A stretch of 64,000 nt of DNA, from positions 363,870-427,869 of the forward strand of contig JAYQSL010000006.1 in the NCBI GenBank assembly GCA_038146865.1, written 5' to 3'. The notes beneath the pieces are model-generated. The model ran no database searches and was not told the origin of the DNA. It saw only the letters and a program-made list of their open reading frames with translations. Positions 1 to 10,089 of the stretch are shown piece by piece. Every line of letters starts with the position of its first letter. Positions within the stretch are counted from its first letter, which is position 1. The translations under genes and the position numbers were made by a program. This DNA comes from GCA-2709075 sp038146865. GTDB taxonomy: Bacteria; Pseudomonadota; Alphaproteobacteria; MPNO01; UBA2964.

Positions 1-438
1 ATTTATCACTAGATCAGAAATAAAATCAGAAATCGCTATAACCTTATCGCCTTTTGACATAATCGAGTTATAGAAATGCTTCAGTCTATTCCCATCGCTA
101 TAATTTCCATGAAAAGTTGTTATAAATGGAATCTTCATCCTTCGCGCAGCGTAATAAGAGGACCAGGCTGGAGCCCGACTGCGAGCATGTATAATTCCCA
201 CTTGATTTTCCCGAATTAAGGAAACTAGTCGACCGATATTAAGACCTAAAGTAATCGGATTCTTGGAATGAACGGGCAGCTCAAAGTGAGTAGCACCTGC
301 ACGTTGCAACTCCCTAGTCATGTCTCCCCCAGAGGATGCGACCAATGCCTTACCTCCGGCGTTGACTATTGCACGAGCGATATCAACTGTTCCCCGTTCA
401 ACTCCTCCAGTGGAGAGTGACGGCAGTACCTGAAGCAC
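1..438 (-). CDS. glycosyltransferase family 4 protein, N-terminal part (runs off window)
   Basis: The minus strand is open from a GTG at 438 to the window edge. It reads LTVLQVLPSLSTGGVERG near its start, then a stretch ending in HARSRAPAWSSYYAARRMKIP and FHGNYSDGNRLKHFYNS. The GGVERG loop and the HARSR segment are typical of the N-terminal Rossmann domain of GT-B glycosyltransferases of the GT4 type, which move a sugar from a nucleotide donor to a lipid or polysaccharide acceptor at the cytoplasmic membrane. The C-terminal donor-binding half lies outside the window, so substrate cannot be inferred. No ATG exists upstream before an in-frame stop near position 485. The GTG at 438 is the best start, though the frame stays open about 15 codons further. 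The gene is divergent from the hydrolase at 531. Confidence 0.8.
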   Translation of the reverse strand, partial: MLQVLPSLSTGGVERGTVDIARAIVNAGGKALVASSGGDMTRELQRAGATHFELPVHSKNPITLGLNIGRLVSLIRENQVGIIHARSRAPAWSSYYAARRMKIPFITTFHGNYSDGNRLKHFYNSIMSKGDKVIAISDFISDLVIN

Positions 439-530
439 TGTTAAATCGTCTTTTTCGCTTGTTTCTCTAATGGTACTGTTTCCTATCTACGCAGATATAC
501 TCGAACAAAATACGGTTACAATCATCAATT

Positions 531-1325
531 ATGCCAAAATCAATTCACTCAGAATCAAACTTTGAAAATGCCCCCAACGTCAAAACGATAAAGTCAGAAG
601 ACGGTGAGACAATTTCTTATCATTTTTCAAAGGGCAAGACACCAGGGGTTATATTTTTAGGAGGTTTTGCGTCCGACATGACCGGCACAAAGGCGCTTGC
701 CCTTGAACGACATTGCCAAGTCAACAACCGCTCTTTTGTTAGATTTGACTATAGAGGACACGGGGCGTCTACAGGAACCTTCAGCGATGGGACTATAGGA
801 GCCTGGCTACGAGACGCGACCTTAATTTTGGACAAAGTAACCAAGGGCCCTCAAGTTTTAGTGGGCTCAAGCATGGGTGGCTGGATTATGCTTCTCCTGG
901 CACTTGCCCGCCCGGCACGGATAACCGGTCTAATAGGCGTTGCGGCTGCGCCCGACTTCACAGAAAGACTCCTATGGGACAAGTTACCCGACGAGGCGAA
1001 ATCTGCTTTGCAACTAAAGGGCAAGTGGGAAAAATCATCCGAGTATAGCGACCAACCTTATGTGATCACACAGAAACTTATAGAGGAGGGCCGCAACCAC
1101 CTTCTTTTGGACGGGCCAATTGATATAAATGTTCCAGTCCGACTAATACACGGTATGCGCGATCCGGAGGTCCCCTGGTATTATGCCCAAGGCATACAAG
1201 ACAGACTTAATAGCACCGATGTTACAGCAATACTGATAAAAGATGGTGACCATCGACTATCAAGGGACGAGGATCTCGAGCGGCTTTGTCGCGAGTTAGA
1301 TATGATCTGTGATTACTTGGGCTAG
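531..1325 (+). CDS. alpha/beta hydrolase, ABHD10-like
   Basis: This 264-residue alpha/beta hydrolase has the nucleophile elbow GSSMGG with Ser114, an oxyanion-side FLGGFASDM segment, a candidate acid Asp211 in GMRDPEVPW and a candidate histidine His241 in DGDHRLSR. Length and motif spacing match bacterial relatives of the mitochondrial ABHD10 thioesterase/esterase. It most likely cleaves an ester or thioester in the cytoplasm; I see no signal peptide. Its TAG stop and the stop of the convergent SDR gene share the four bases CTAG, so the two coding regions overlap by 4 bp with no room for a terminator. The true substrate is unknown. Confidence 0.8.
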   Translation: MPKSIHSESNFENAPNVKTIKSEDGETISYHFSKGKTPGVIFLGGFASDMTGTKALALERHCQVNNRSFVRFDYRGHGASTGTFSDGTIGAWLRDATLILDKVTKGPQVLVGSSMGGWIMLLLALARPARITGLIGVAAAPDFTERLLWDKLPDEAKSALQLKGKWEKSSEYSDQPYVITQKLIEEGRNHLLLDGPIDINVPVRLIHGMRDPEVPWYYAQGIQDRLNSTDVTAILIKDGDHRLSRDEDLERLCRELDMICDYLG

Positions 1326-2173
1326 TTACCAAGTATTTCATTAAAAATTGCATCCAACCCCAGCCGATAGTTGGGAAAAAGCAGTTTTACACCCAATTCC
1401 CTTTTTATTCTGTCATTGTTCACGCGCCGCGACTCTTTGTAAAAGGTCTTTCCTATTTCACTAAGGCCCGAATCTGCGAGCGATATAGCAGGGGGAGGAC
1501 TTCTGCCCATTAGTGCATAACCGTATTCAATAATTTCCGAAGACGTCGTGGGCTCATCATCTGCGAGATTATAGAGAGCACCAGGTCTGGGCGACGATAT
1601 TGATGCTAAGATGACTTGAATTATGTCTTCCACATGAATACGACTAAAATAGGTGGTAGGGGCATAGATATGTTTAGCCAGGCCCGCGTTAATGCGGTCA
1701 AAAACACTCCGCCCAGGACCATATATTCCAGACAATCTAAAAATTTGCACCGGAACACCGGCGCGAACCCCAAAATCTAACCATTCCTGCTCCGCCGATA
1801 ATCTATCAATTCCCCGCTTTGTTCCCGGGTTTGGAGTAAAGCTCTCGTCCACCCAATCACCCGATGTGTCACCGTAAACGCTTGTGGCGGATAGGTAACC
1901 GACCCATTCCAGATCTCTGAGAGCTATCAATTCCGATAGATTGTATTGCAGAACAGGATCTTTTCCACCAGAAGGTGGAACAGAAGATAATAAGTGTGTT
2001 GTTTTTTTAAGCGTAGATGTTTGCTCAACTGGACCCCGGCCATCAAATAAAAAGACATTCGCCAAATCAATTTTGGAGCGTTTAGTCCCTGCTACTTCCC
2101 ATCCATCCACTACCAAAGCCTCATTGAGACGCGTTGCACAATATCCAAGCCCAAAACAAAATATCCGAGGCAT
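1322..2173 (-). CDS. SDR family NAD(P)-dependent epimerase, YeeZ-like
   Basis: The 283-residue product opens with MPRIFCFGLGYCATRL, an atypical extended-SDR nucleotide-binding loop (GxGYxAxxL) found in the YeeZ-like group. It continues with LSATSVYGDTSGDWVDE, where the YGD context corresponds to the SDR active-site region. FRLSGIYGPGRSVFDR and the downstream NLADDEP segment are also family features. It is probably a cytoplasmic NAD(P)-dependent sugar-nucleotide or related epimerase/reductase; the substrate is unknown. I chose the ATG at 2173, which has AGGGA upstream; a GTG lies one codon earlier at 2176. It is followed on the same strand, with the gene order reversed, by the GST gene at 2262-2930 upstream of it. 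Confidence 0.78.
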   Translation of the reverse strand: MPRIFCFGLGYCATRLNEALVVDGWEVAGTKRSKIDLANVFLFDGRGPVEQTSTLKKTTHLLSSVPPSGGKDPVLQYNLSELIALRDLEWVGYLSATSVYGDTSGDWVDESFTPNPGTKRGIDRLSAEQEWLDFGVRAGVPVQIFRLSGIYGPGRSVFDRINAGLAKHIYAPTTYFSRIHVEDIIQVILASISSPRPGALYNLADDEPTTSSEIIEYGYALMGRSPPPAISLADSGLSEIGKTFYKESRRVNNDRIKRELGVKLLFPNYRLGLDAIFNEILGN

Positions 2174-2261
2174 CACCAGTTCCCTAACTGCTTTTTCGTC
2201 ACGGGATTAGAATCCGAAAAGCCAGGACTTTGAAAAACCGCATCAGAAATTCTCAAAAGCT

Positions 2262-2930
2262 CTAAAAGTCGAGATCTGCATAGTGTTTGGGTGGAGGCTC
2301 TCCAGGCAAATGATCCGCAAGTATGGCGCGAAAAGATGGTCTAGACTTTATTCTAACATACCATTCTTTGGCTGATATATGGTCTTCCCAAGGCACATCA
2401 CCCAGATAATCCACAGAAGAGAGATGTGCCGCGGCGGCTATATCCGCTATTGAAAAAACTCCGCCAGCTAACCAGTTTCTGCGCTCGGATAGCCAGCCAA
2501 TATAATCCAAGTGATAATGTATGTTTTGTTGCCCAGCTCGGATGAGTGCGGAATTTGGTGCTCCCGTTTTTAGAAATCGCTTAAAAATTTTTTCCCCGAC
2601 CAAATTTTCACTAACTTCGGCACTAAACTTTCGATCGAACCAAGCCACGATGCGTCGTGCCTCGGCACGCTCTTTTGGATCTACCGGAAAAATTGAAGGA
2701 TCAGGAACAATCTCCTCAAGGTACTCGCAGATTGCTTGTGAGTCCGCGATAGATGTCCCATCGTCTTCAATCAGAACAGGAACCTCACCGGCTGGGTTGA
2801 TGGCGAGAAACTCCCTTCGCCTCAACCAGGTATTCTCCGTTTCTAAACGATAATCGATTTTTTTTTCCGCCAAAACAATCCGAACTTTTCGGCAATAGGG
2901 GGACAGCCATAAATGATAAAGAGTCTTCAT
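2262..2930 (-). CDS. fzlA: glutathione S-transferase family protein, FzlA-like
   Basis: The 222-residue protein has an N-terminal thioredoxin-like domain (LYHLWLSPYCRKVRIVLAEK, then NPAGEVPVLIEDDG and IADSQAICEYLEE) and an all-helical C-terminal domain. The same pattern, including the RREFLAINPAGEVPVL stretch, characterises FzlA, a GST-fold protein that in Caulobacter binds FtsZ and is needed for constriction. The motif resemblance is seen directly; the role in division is inferred from the family. It could instead be an ordinary stress GST. The ATG at 2930 is the only reasonable start. Confidence 0.68.
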   Translation of the reverse strand: MKTLYHLWLSPYCRKVRIVLAEKKIDYRLETENTWLRRREFLAINPAGEVPVLIEDDGTSIADSQAICEYLEEIVPDPSIFPVDPKERAEARRIVAWFDRKFSAEVSENLVGEKIFKRFLKTGAPNSALIRAGQQNIHYHLDYIGWLSERRNWLAGGVFSIADIAAAAHLSSVDYLGDVPWEDHISAKEWYVRIKSRPSFRAILADHLPGEPPPKHYADLDF

Positions 2931-3056
2931 GCGCTTAACCTATCGTAATTCCTGATTTGATGGAATTATGAAGATCAGCAGCTTTGCAAAGAAATTTGCT
3001 GCGATATACCCTATCCAACATAAGTTATTACTAATTCGATATTGGCGGATATTATC

Positions 3057-4044
3057 ATGCTCACGGAACTAACCATCGCTTTAGAACGTTATGATCGCCA
3101 CATTCCTTTTTTTATGGGCACTGTCAGCCCCCCTGTCGGCTCAGGATGGACTCTAAAAGCTCTCGAAGTTGGAATGGCGCCTCCGAGAAGGGATGGAATT
3201 AACCGGCACGCAAGATATATGCGGGATAATGAGTTTGATATATGCGAAATGTCTGTTTCTTCATATTTAACCGCTAAATCTCGAGGCGCACCCTACACGG
3301 CCATACCGGTCTTTCCTCGTCGATTATTCAGCCAAAACCATATGTTTGTCTCATCAGCAGCTAAAATAAAAGAACCTCGGGACCTGATAGGTCGGAAAGT
3401 ATGCTGTCGCAGTTTTCAAACGACAATGTCAGTTTTAGCAAAAGGAGATTTAGCTTTCGAATATGGCGTGCCATGGCAGGAAATGGATTGGCACACGATG
3501 AGCTCCGAGTTGGTTGATTGGCCCGGAAAAATTGACGCAAATCTTAAACTAATCGAGGAAGCATCCGCGCCTGAAAAACTAATTTCAGGTGAACTAGCCA
3601 TGATGATCCATCCACACCCGCCTGCAAAGTTGCTTGAGGCCATGGAGGAAGGAAAGGTGCACCGGCTCTTTCCCGAGACAAAAAAAGAATGCGCTCGTTA
3701 TTTTAAGAAATACGGTGATTATCCAATCATGCACCTTACTAGTTTTTTCAGAAACGATTGCTAAAAAATTTCCAGACCTGCCAATAGCTTTGATGGAAAT
3801 GTGGGAAAATGCGAAAATGCAGGCTTCGGGCTTCTATGAAGACCCAGGTTATGCAGAACTTGCTTTTGCGCGGAATGACTTCGAAGATGAAAAGAAGCTG
3901 TTTGGCAAGGACATTTGGACAAGTGGGCTATCCGCAAATAGAGCTAATATTGAACGCTTTATGCAATACCTCGTCGACCAAACCCTAATAGAGTCAGCTT
4001 TTATGATCGAAGATCTATTCCACGAAACAGTTTTGACAACCTAG
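3057..4044 (+). pseudogene. 4,5-dihydroxyphthalate decarboxylase-like protein, frameshifted
   Basis: Two overlapping frames together encode one protein of about 329 residues. The first half runs MLTELTIALERYDR, then PPRRDGINRHARYMR and FDICEMSVSSYL, to IMHL near 3737. The second half resumes in the next frame with ETIAKKFPDLPIALMEMWENA and LFGKDIWTSGLSANR, ending at 4044. This matches the periplasmic-binding-protein-like (NMT1 fold) family that includes 4,5-dihydroxyphthalate decarboxylase. One extra base, either in the T6 run at 3743-3748 or just before it, accounts for the break; with it removed the spacing fits the family. I prefer the ATG at 3057 to a TTG at 3042. The cause may be a real mutation or a sequencing error. 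Confidence 0.75.
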
Positions 4045-4117
4045 GAGTAAATCTCAAAGCTTCAAGATACCGATCCATTTCAAGCCTATGAACTTATGAA
4101 CAATTCGGGCTTATCGG

Positions 4118-7100
4118 CTAGGCAGAGGCTAGGCTGCCTGATTGAGGTCCCATTGGCACGTCTAACTTGTCTATCATTTCTTTTGGGACAACTTGCCAGA
4201 AACGTTTTACCTCACGTTCCCAATCAACCAAAAGTCTCTCTGTGAAACGCGACTGAGTCTCAGCCCAGTGATCCTCCACAAGGCGTCGAAGAGAGAGATC
4301 CCAATGCGATGATTGAATGCGATCAATTAAAACCGTGTCAGGGTTCAAGTTCTCGACAAACTCGGAATTGGTATCATATACGAAAGCCATTCCACCAGTC
4401 ATTCCAGCACCAAAATTGTCGCCGACAGGGCCCAAAATAACAACTGTTCCACCGGTCATGTATTCGCAGCCATTTGCACCACAACCCTCGACCACTGCAT
4501 CCGCACCTGAATTGCGCACAGCGAAGCGCTCTCCGGCCTGACCCGCTGCAAACAGCTTTCCGGCCGTTGCGCCATAAAGCACTGTGTTCCCGATGATGGT
4601 ATTTTCTTGAGTGGCGAGTGAACTAGATGTGACGGGTCTAATAACAATTTGTCCTCCGGATAAACCCTTACCCACATAATCATTGGCATCACCAAAAACT
4701 TCCAACTTAAGACCCTGAACGGCAAAAGCCCCAATAGATTGGCCTGCAGAACCGCGGAGGCGAACCGTTATGTGGCCGGGTTGAAGCCCGGTCATACCAA
4801 AACGCTTCGTAATCATTGATGAGAGGCGGGTTCCGATTGCCCGCTGCGTATTCTGAATGTTGTATGCCAACTGCATTTTCTCTCCACCCTCCAAAGCTGG
4901 GAGAGCATCTTTAATCATCTGAGCATCAAGTGTATCTGGAACTTCATTCCGTTCAGCTGATGCAAGTCCAAGCGGATTTTCACCAGGATCGGCCTTAACA
5001 AGCAAAGGATTAAGATCCAAATCATCCAAATGTGGATTGCCCCGACGAACTTGCATCAGAAGGTCCGTCCTTCCTATCACATCTGAAAGCGAGCGCACTC
5101 CTAACTTGGCGAGAATTTCGCGTACCTCCTCAGCTATAAAGCTGAAAAGATTCACTACTTTCTCTGGGGTCCCTGAAAACTTGTCTCGGAGCGCTTGGCT
5201 TTGAGTACAAACCCCAACAGGACAGGTATTTGAATGGCACTGGCGAACCATAATACAACCCATCGCGATTAAGGATGTTGTCCCGATGCCAAATTCTTCT
5301 GCCCCCAAGAGCGCAGCGATGACTACATCGCGTCCGGTTTTGAGGCCACCATCAGTTCGCAGGGTAACCCGGTGACGCAGACCGTTTAGACTTAAAACTT
5401 GGTGAACCTCTGCAAGGCCAATTTCCCATGGCAGTCCTGCAAATTTGATAGAGGATTGAGGACTGGCTCCAGTGCCCCCGGAGTGTCCGGACACTAGAAT
5501 CACGTCAGCCTTGGCTTTAGCCACACCGGCGGCGATTGTACCTATTCCACTCTGGGCAACCAATTTCACACAAACTTTGGCATCGGGATTAATTTGTTTC
5601 AGGTCATAGATTAATTGAGAAAGGTCTTCGATAGAATAAATGTCATGATGCGGAGGAGGAGAAATCAGCGTTACCCCAGGAGTCGAATGGCGTAATCGCG
5701 CTATCACACTGCTAACTTTGATGCCAGGAAGTTGCCCTCCTTCTCCAGGTTTTGCTCCTTGTGCGATTTTTATTTCAATTTCTCTACAATTATTGAGGTA
5801 TTCAGCAGTGACCCCAAAACGCCCCGATGCAACTTGCTTTATCGCTGAGCTCGCATTGTCCCCATTTGCCCTTGGCTTAAAGCGCTCCGGGTCTTCACCT
5901 CCTTCGCCGGAGTCTGACTTGGCTCCTATTCTGTTCATCGCAATAGATAGAGTTTCGTGAGCTTCTGGACTGAGAGCACCCAAAGAAATTCCGGGAGCCA
6001 CCAAACGCTTCCTCAACTCTGTAATAGACTCTACTTTGTCGACTGGAATGGCCTCTTGCTGGGAGACAAAATCCATCAAGTCACGCAGGGCCACTGGCGG
6101 TTGATTGTTTACCGCAGAGGCGTACTTCTTATAAGTAGAAAAAGAATCAGTATCACAGGCACGTTGGAGCGTGTGAATTAATCGTCCTTCAAACGCATGT
6201 GCTTCACCAGTTCGTCGAAAACGATAAAGTCCCCCAATCGGAAGCGCCGTTACATTTTGGTCAAATGCCTGCCGATGCAGGTTAATCGCTAAATGCTGCA
6301 AACCGGATAAACCGATGCCTGATATCCTGGAACTTATTCCGGGAAAATATTCTGAAACCAGTGTCCTACTTAGCCCGATTGCTTCAAACTTATAGGCCCC
6401 CCTGTAGGGAGAAATTACTGATATCCCCATCTTGGACATAATTTTCAGAAGACCCTGGTTTATTGCCTCAATATAACGAGACACGCATTCCTCATATGAC
6501 AGTTTCCCAAAAAGACCTCGTCTATGGCGATCAGCGATGGACTCTTGGGCCAGATAAGGATTCACAGTCGTAGCGCCAACACCAATTAAAACAGCGCAGT
6601 AATGCGTATCCATGCATTCACCAGATCGGATATTAATGGAGGTAAACGTCCTGAGGGACTCTTTGATTAGATGAGAATGCACACCCCCAGTTGCCAAAAT
6701 CATCGGTATTGGGGCTCTATCCTCATTGATCTCCATATCTGATAAAATGAGATGCACAGCCCCGCCCCTAACGGCATCCTCGGCCTCCGTCCTTATACGA
6801 TCCATCGCCTCACGAAGCGCATGCTCACCATCAGACAAATTAAATGTGCAGTCTATAAGCACCGCATTGGATCCAATATGAGAGCTAAGGCCTTCAAATT
6901 GTGCATTGGATAAAATTGGGCTTTCGAGCTGGATTAAACGCGTTTGGCCTTCATCCTGGTCCAGGACATTTCCCAAATTCCCGAGACGAGTATTTAACGT
7001 CATTACCCGATATTCACGAAGAGAGTCTATCGGGGGATTTGTTACTTGACTAAACGCTTGGCGAAAAAAGTGATGAAGGCCACGGTAATGTTCTGAGAGC

Positions 7101-8665
7101 ACTGCAAGCGGGGTATCATCGCCCATAGAGCCAATTGCCTCCTTACCCTCATCTACCATTGGTTGGAGCAATAATTCGAGCTCCTCGAGGGAATAACCTG
7201 CACAAATCTGCCGGCGGCGGAGCGTATCCCGGTCTAACTCGATTGGTTCTGATAGATTATTTTTTAGCTGCGTCTCGAGTGTTTCAATGTTTTCTATCCA
7301 TTTCTCAAATGGCGCCATACCAGCGACATGATCCCTCAATTCTCGATCATGCCAGAACACGCCAGAGTCGAGATCCACACCGATGCATTGTCCTGGTCCC
7401 ACTCGACCTTTTTCCACAATCCTAGCTTCATCGAGGTTGACCATCCCCGTCTCCGAACCCACCACAAGCAATCCATCATCTCGAAGCGAATAACGCAGTG
7501 GTCGGAGTCCATTTCGATCCATACCCGCGATAACCCATCTTCCATCAGTCGCGCATATAGCAGCTGGCCCATCCCATGGTTCCATTACACAGTTCGCGTA
7601 GTTGAATAATGCACGATGGTTGGCAGGAATATTAGTTTTTTTAGACCATGAATCGGGTATCATCAGCGTCTTTACCATGGGCGCATCACGCCCCCCGCGC
7701 ACCAACAACTCGAATACGGAGTCAAGAGCTGCCGAGTCTGAACTTCCAGGTTGCACAACCGGCTTAATGTCGTCAACGTGTTGGCCAAAATACTCCGACT
7801 GCATGCGTGTTTCATGGCTACGCATCCAGTTGACGTTGCCCGATAAGGTGTTTATCTCGCCATTGTGCGCAAGCATGCGGAAAGGTTGCGCCAACTTCCA
7901 AGTGGGGAACGTATTAGTTGAGTAGCGCTGATGATAAATCGCGAAACGAGACACGAAACGATCATCTAGCAAATCTGGATAGAATTCGGTAACCTGCTCT
8001 GCCAAAAACATTCCTTTGTAGATCACCGACCTGCAGCTCAACGAACAGATGTAAAAATCGTTTAAATTTTCATCCAATATCTGATTTTCAATCCGTCTCC
8101 GAATTACATAAAGGTCTCTCTCGAAGGAGTCAGACGTCATGCCTGGCCTTCCAGCAATCATAATCTGCTCTATTTCAGGCCGAGTAGCATTTGCCTTCTC
8201 ACCGATGACATCCACATTGATGGGTACCTGCCGCCAGCCATATATAGCGTAGCCGAACTGCAAAATTTGGGCTTCAACGATGCAGCGGCAACGCTCTTGG
8301 CCGGTCATGTCGGTTCTCGGGAGAAAGACCATTCCCACAGCCATAGGACCGGCACCAGGAGTGTGACCAGTACGAATAGTATGCTCATGAAAGAAGTCTT
8401 GAGGGATCTCAACAAGTATCCCGGCACCATCACCCGTTTTGCCATCAGCATCGACCGCACCACGATGCCATAAGGCCCTAAGCGCCTCCACTCCAGCCTC
8501 CACAACCTCTCGACGCGGTTTACCATCGACAGAAACCACCATCCCCACGCCGCAGGCATCATGTTCGTGGGATGGATCATAAAGCCCAACCTGACGAAGA
8601 CGCTGGGCCTCTTTTTCGTTCCAGCCCGTGCTCCCGAATGAGATGGTATTAGAAATTTTTGTCAT
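4118..8665 (-). CDS. gltB: glutamate synthase (NADPH) large subunit
   Basis: This 1515-residue protein is the alpha subunit of NADPH-dependent GOGAT, which makes two glutamates from glutamine and 2-oxoglutarate. A 37-residue propeptide precedes the catalytic Cys38 in HDACGVGMV, the class II amidotransferase nucleophile. The FMN-binding synthase domain contains GHSGGTGASP and the 3Fe-4S ligands in CIMVRQCHSNTCPVGVC. The C-terminal GXGXG beta-helix region includes GNTVLYGATAGKLFAAG. Its ATG overlaps the gltD stop by 4 bp, indicating translational coupling in a gltD-gltB operon. The length is normal and no frame disruption is seen. Confidence 0.97.
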   Translation of the reverse strand: MTKISNTISFGSTGWNEKEAQRLRQVGLYDPSHEHDACGVGMVVSVDGKPRREVVEAGVEALRALWHRGAVDADGKTGDGAGILVEIPQDFFHEHTIRTGHTPGAGPMAVGMVFLPRTDMTGQERCRCIVEAQILQFGYAIYGWRQVPINVDVIGEKANATRPEIEQIMIAGRPGMTSDSFERDLYVIRRRIENQILDENLNDFYICSLSCRSVIYKGMFLAEQVTEFYPDLLDDRFVSRFAIYHQRYSTNTFPTWKLAQPFRMLAHNGEINTLSGNVNWMRSHETRMQSEYFGQHVDDIKPVVQPGSSDSAALDSVFELLVRGGRDAPMVKTLMIPDSWSKKTNIPANHRALFNYANCVMEPWDGPAAICATDGRWVIAGMDRNGLRPLRYSLRDDGLLVVGSETGMVNLDEARIVEKGRVGPGQCIGVDLDSGVFWHDRELRDHVAGMAPFEKWIENIETLETQLKNNLSEPIELDRDTLRRRQICAGYSLEELELLLQPMVDEGKEAIGSMGDDTPLAVLSEHYRGLHHFFRQAFSQVTNPPIDSLREYRVMTLNTRLGNLGNVLDQDEGQTRLIQLESPILSNAQFEGLSSHIGSNAVLIDCTFNLSDGEHALREAMDRIRTEAEDAVRGGAVHLILSDMEINEDRAPIPMILATGGVHSHLIKESLRTFTSINIRSGECMDTHYCAVLIGVGATTVNPYLAQESIADRHRRGLFGKLSYEECVSRYIEAINQGLLKIMSKMGISVISPYRGAYKFEAIGLSRTLVSEYFPGISSRISGIGLSGLQHLAINLHRQAFDQNVTALPIGGLYRFRRTGEAHAFEGRLIHTLQRACDTDSFSTYKKYASAVNNQPPVALRDLMDFVSQQEAIPVDKVESITELRKRLVAPGISLGALSPEAHETLSIAMNRIGAKSDSGEGGEDPERFKPRANGDNASSAIKQVASGRFGVTAEYLNNCREIEIKIAQGAKPGEGGQLPGIKVSSVIARLRHSTPGVTLISPPPHHDIYSIEDLSQLIYDLKQINPDAKVCVKLVAQSGIGTIAAGVAKAKADVILVSGHSGGTGASPQSSIKFAGLPWEIGLAEVHQVLSLNGLRHRVTLRTDGGLKTGRDVVIAALLGAEEFGIGTTSLIAMGCIMVRQCHSNTCPVGVCTQSQALRDKFSGTPEKVVNLFSFIAEEVREILAKLGVRSLSDVIGRTDLLMQVRRGNPHLDDLDLNPLLVKADPGENPLGLASAERNEVPDTLDAQMIKDALPALEGGEKMQLAYNIQNTQRAIGTRLSSMITKRFGMTGLQPGHITVRLRGSAGQSIGAFAVQGLKLEVFGDANDYVGKGLSGGQIVIRPVTSSSLATQENTIIGNTVLYGATAGKLFAAGQAGERFAVRNSGADAVVEGCGANGCEYMTGGTVVILGPVGDNFGAGMTGGMAFVYDTNSEFVENLNPDTVLIDRIQSSHWDLSLRRLVEDHWAETQSRFTERLLVDWEREVKRFWQVVPKEMIDKLDVPMGPQSGSLASA

Positions 8666-10089
8666 GCCGCAGCCTCCGAAATCGGCGCCCGCGCCTTAAG
8701 ATATTGATGAATTGAGTCGGCTGCATCGCGTCCATCTTTAATAGCCCAGACAACCAATGACGCCCCTCGCACTATATCGCCGGCAGCAAAAACTCCATCC
8801 AAGTTGGTCATCTTTGTTCGGGGGTTGATCTTTACTGTTCCCCAATCACTAACACCTAGCTCTGGTACCCCAAAAAGTTTCGGCATATCTTCCGGATCAA
8901 ATCCAAATGCCTTGATAACCAGGTCTGCCTCCACATTGAAACTTGACCCATCGATAACCTCCGGAGTTTGCCGGCCAGAGGGGTCGGCCACTCCCAAATG
9001 GATTTTCGAAGCTCGTACTGCTGATACTTTTAGATCACCAAGAAAGGCCTCAGGCTGCGCGAGGTACGTAAAGGCTACCCCTTCCTCTTCAGCATACTGG
9101 ACCTCTCGCTGCGACCCTGGCATGTTCGATTTATCACGGCGATACAAACAAGTAACCGACGACGCTCCCTGCCTAATTGCTGTTCTCACGCAATCCATTG
9201 CTGTATCTCCTGCCCCCAGGACGACGACTTTTTTCCCTAAAGCATTTAGTTTGCCATTATCAAATTCCGGGACTTTGTCTCCAAGACCCTTACGATTAGA
9301 CGCTGTCAGAAACTGCATCGCCTGCACAATGTTATCCAAACCACTACCTGGCACCTTAATGTCCCGGGCCTTATAGACCCCAGTTGCTATTAGGATTGCA
9401 TCATGGCGTTTTCTAAGTTCATGGAAAGATTCCTTATCACCTACGCCTTGGGAGCAGTGCATCTCGATACCTGCTTCCTGATAAAGCGAAACCCTTCGTT
9501 CAACAATGTCTTTATCCAGTTTGAAATTTGGGATCCCATAAATTAGTAATCCGCCTATACGGTCATAACGATCGTAAATATGAACCTGGTATCCGGTCCT
9601 GCGCAGAATTTCAGCCGCCGCAAGACCCGCGGGGCCTCCACCAATTATTCCCACAGACTGAGCCAATTCCTTTTTTGGCATGGGCGGCTTAATCCAACCA
9701 TTTTGGAATGCTGTTTCCGTAATAAATGATTCTACCGCCCCAATAGTTACAGTACCGTGGCCAGCCTGCTCTATAACACAGTTGCCTTCGCAAAGGCGAT
9801 CCTGGGGACAAATTCGACCGCAAATTTCTGGAAATGTATTAGTAGAAGACGATACTTCATACGCCTCCTGCAATCTATCTCCCGCGGCAAGCATCAGCCA
9901 ATCGGGGATGTTATTATGAAGAGGACAGTGGACCTGACAAAATGGGATACCGCATTGCGAACAGCGGCTCGCCTGGATTTCAGCTTGCTCGTGAGAAAAA
10001 CCGCGATATATTTCCTTGAAATCTTCTCGGCGATCGCCCGCGTTTCTTTTTTCCGGTGTCTTTCGATCTATAGAGACAAATTCCAGCAT
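8662..10089 (-). CDS. gltD: glutamate synthase small subunit
   Basis: The 475-residue beta subunit passes electrons from NADPH through FAD and 4Fe-4S centres to GltB. Two cysteine clusters near the N terminus (CSQCGIPFCQVHCP and CGRICPQDRLCEGNCV) supply iron-sulfur ligands. The FAD-binding motif is IIGGGPAGLAAAE and the NADPH-binding motif is VLGAGDTAMDC. A late AAGD segment closes the FAD site. It is the promoter-proximal gene here (gltD before gltB). About 280 bp separate it from uppP on the other strand. Confidence 0.96.
   Translation of the reverse strand: MLEFVSIDRKTPEKRNAGDRREDFKEIYRGFSHEQAEIQASRCSQCGIPFCQVHCPLHNNIPDWLMLAAGDRLQEAYEVSSSTNTFPEICGRICPQDRLCEGNCVIEQAGHGTVTIGAVESFITETAFQNGWIKPPMPKKELAQSVGIIGGGPAGLAAAEILRRTGYQVHIYDRYDRIGGLLIYGIPNFKLDKDIVERRVSLYQEAGIEMHCSQGVGDKESFHELRKRHDAILIATGVYKARDIKVPGSGLDNIVQAMQFLTASNRKGLGDKVPEFDNGKLNALGKKVVVLGAGDTAMDCVRTAIRQGASSVTCLYRRDKSNMPGSQREVQYAEEEGVAFTYLAQPEAFLGDLKVSAVRASKIHLGVADPSGRQTPEVIDGSSFNVEADLVIKAFGFDPEDMPKLFGVPELGVSDWGTVKINPRTKMTNLDGVFAAGDIVRGASLVVWAIKDGRDAADSIHQYLKARAPISEAAA

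Noticed and set aside
4317..8589. Many open frames on the opposite strand and other frames inside gltB
   Set aside because: All lie inside a full-length, highly conserved gltB and show no independent start signals or domains.
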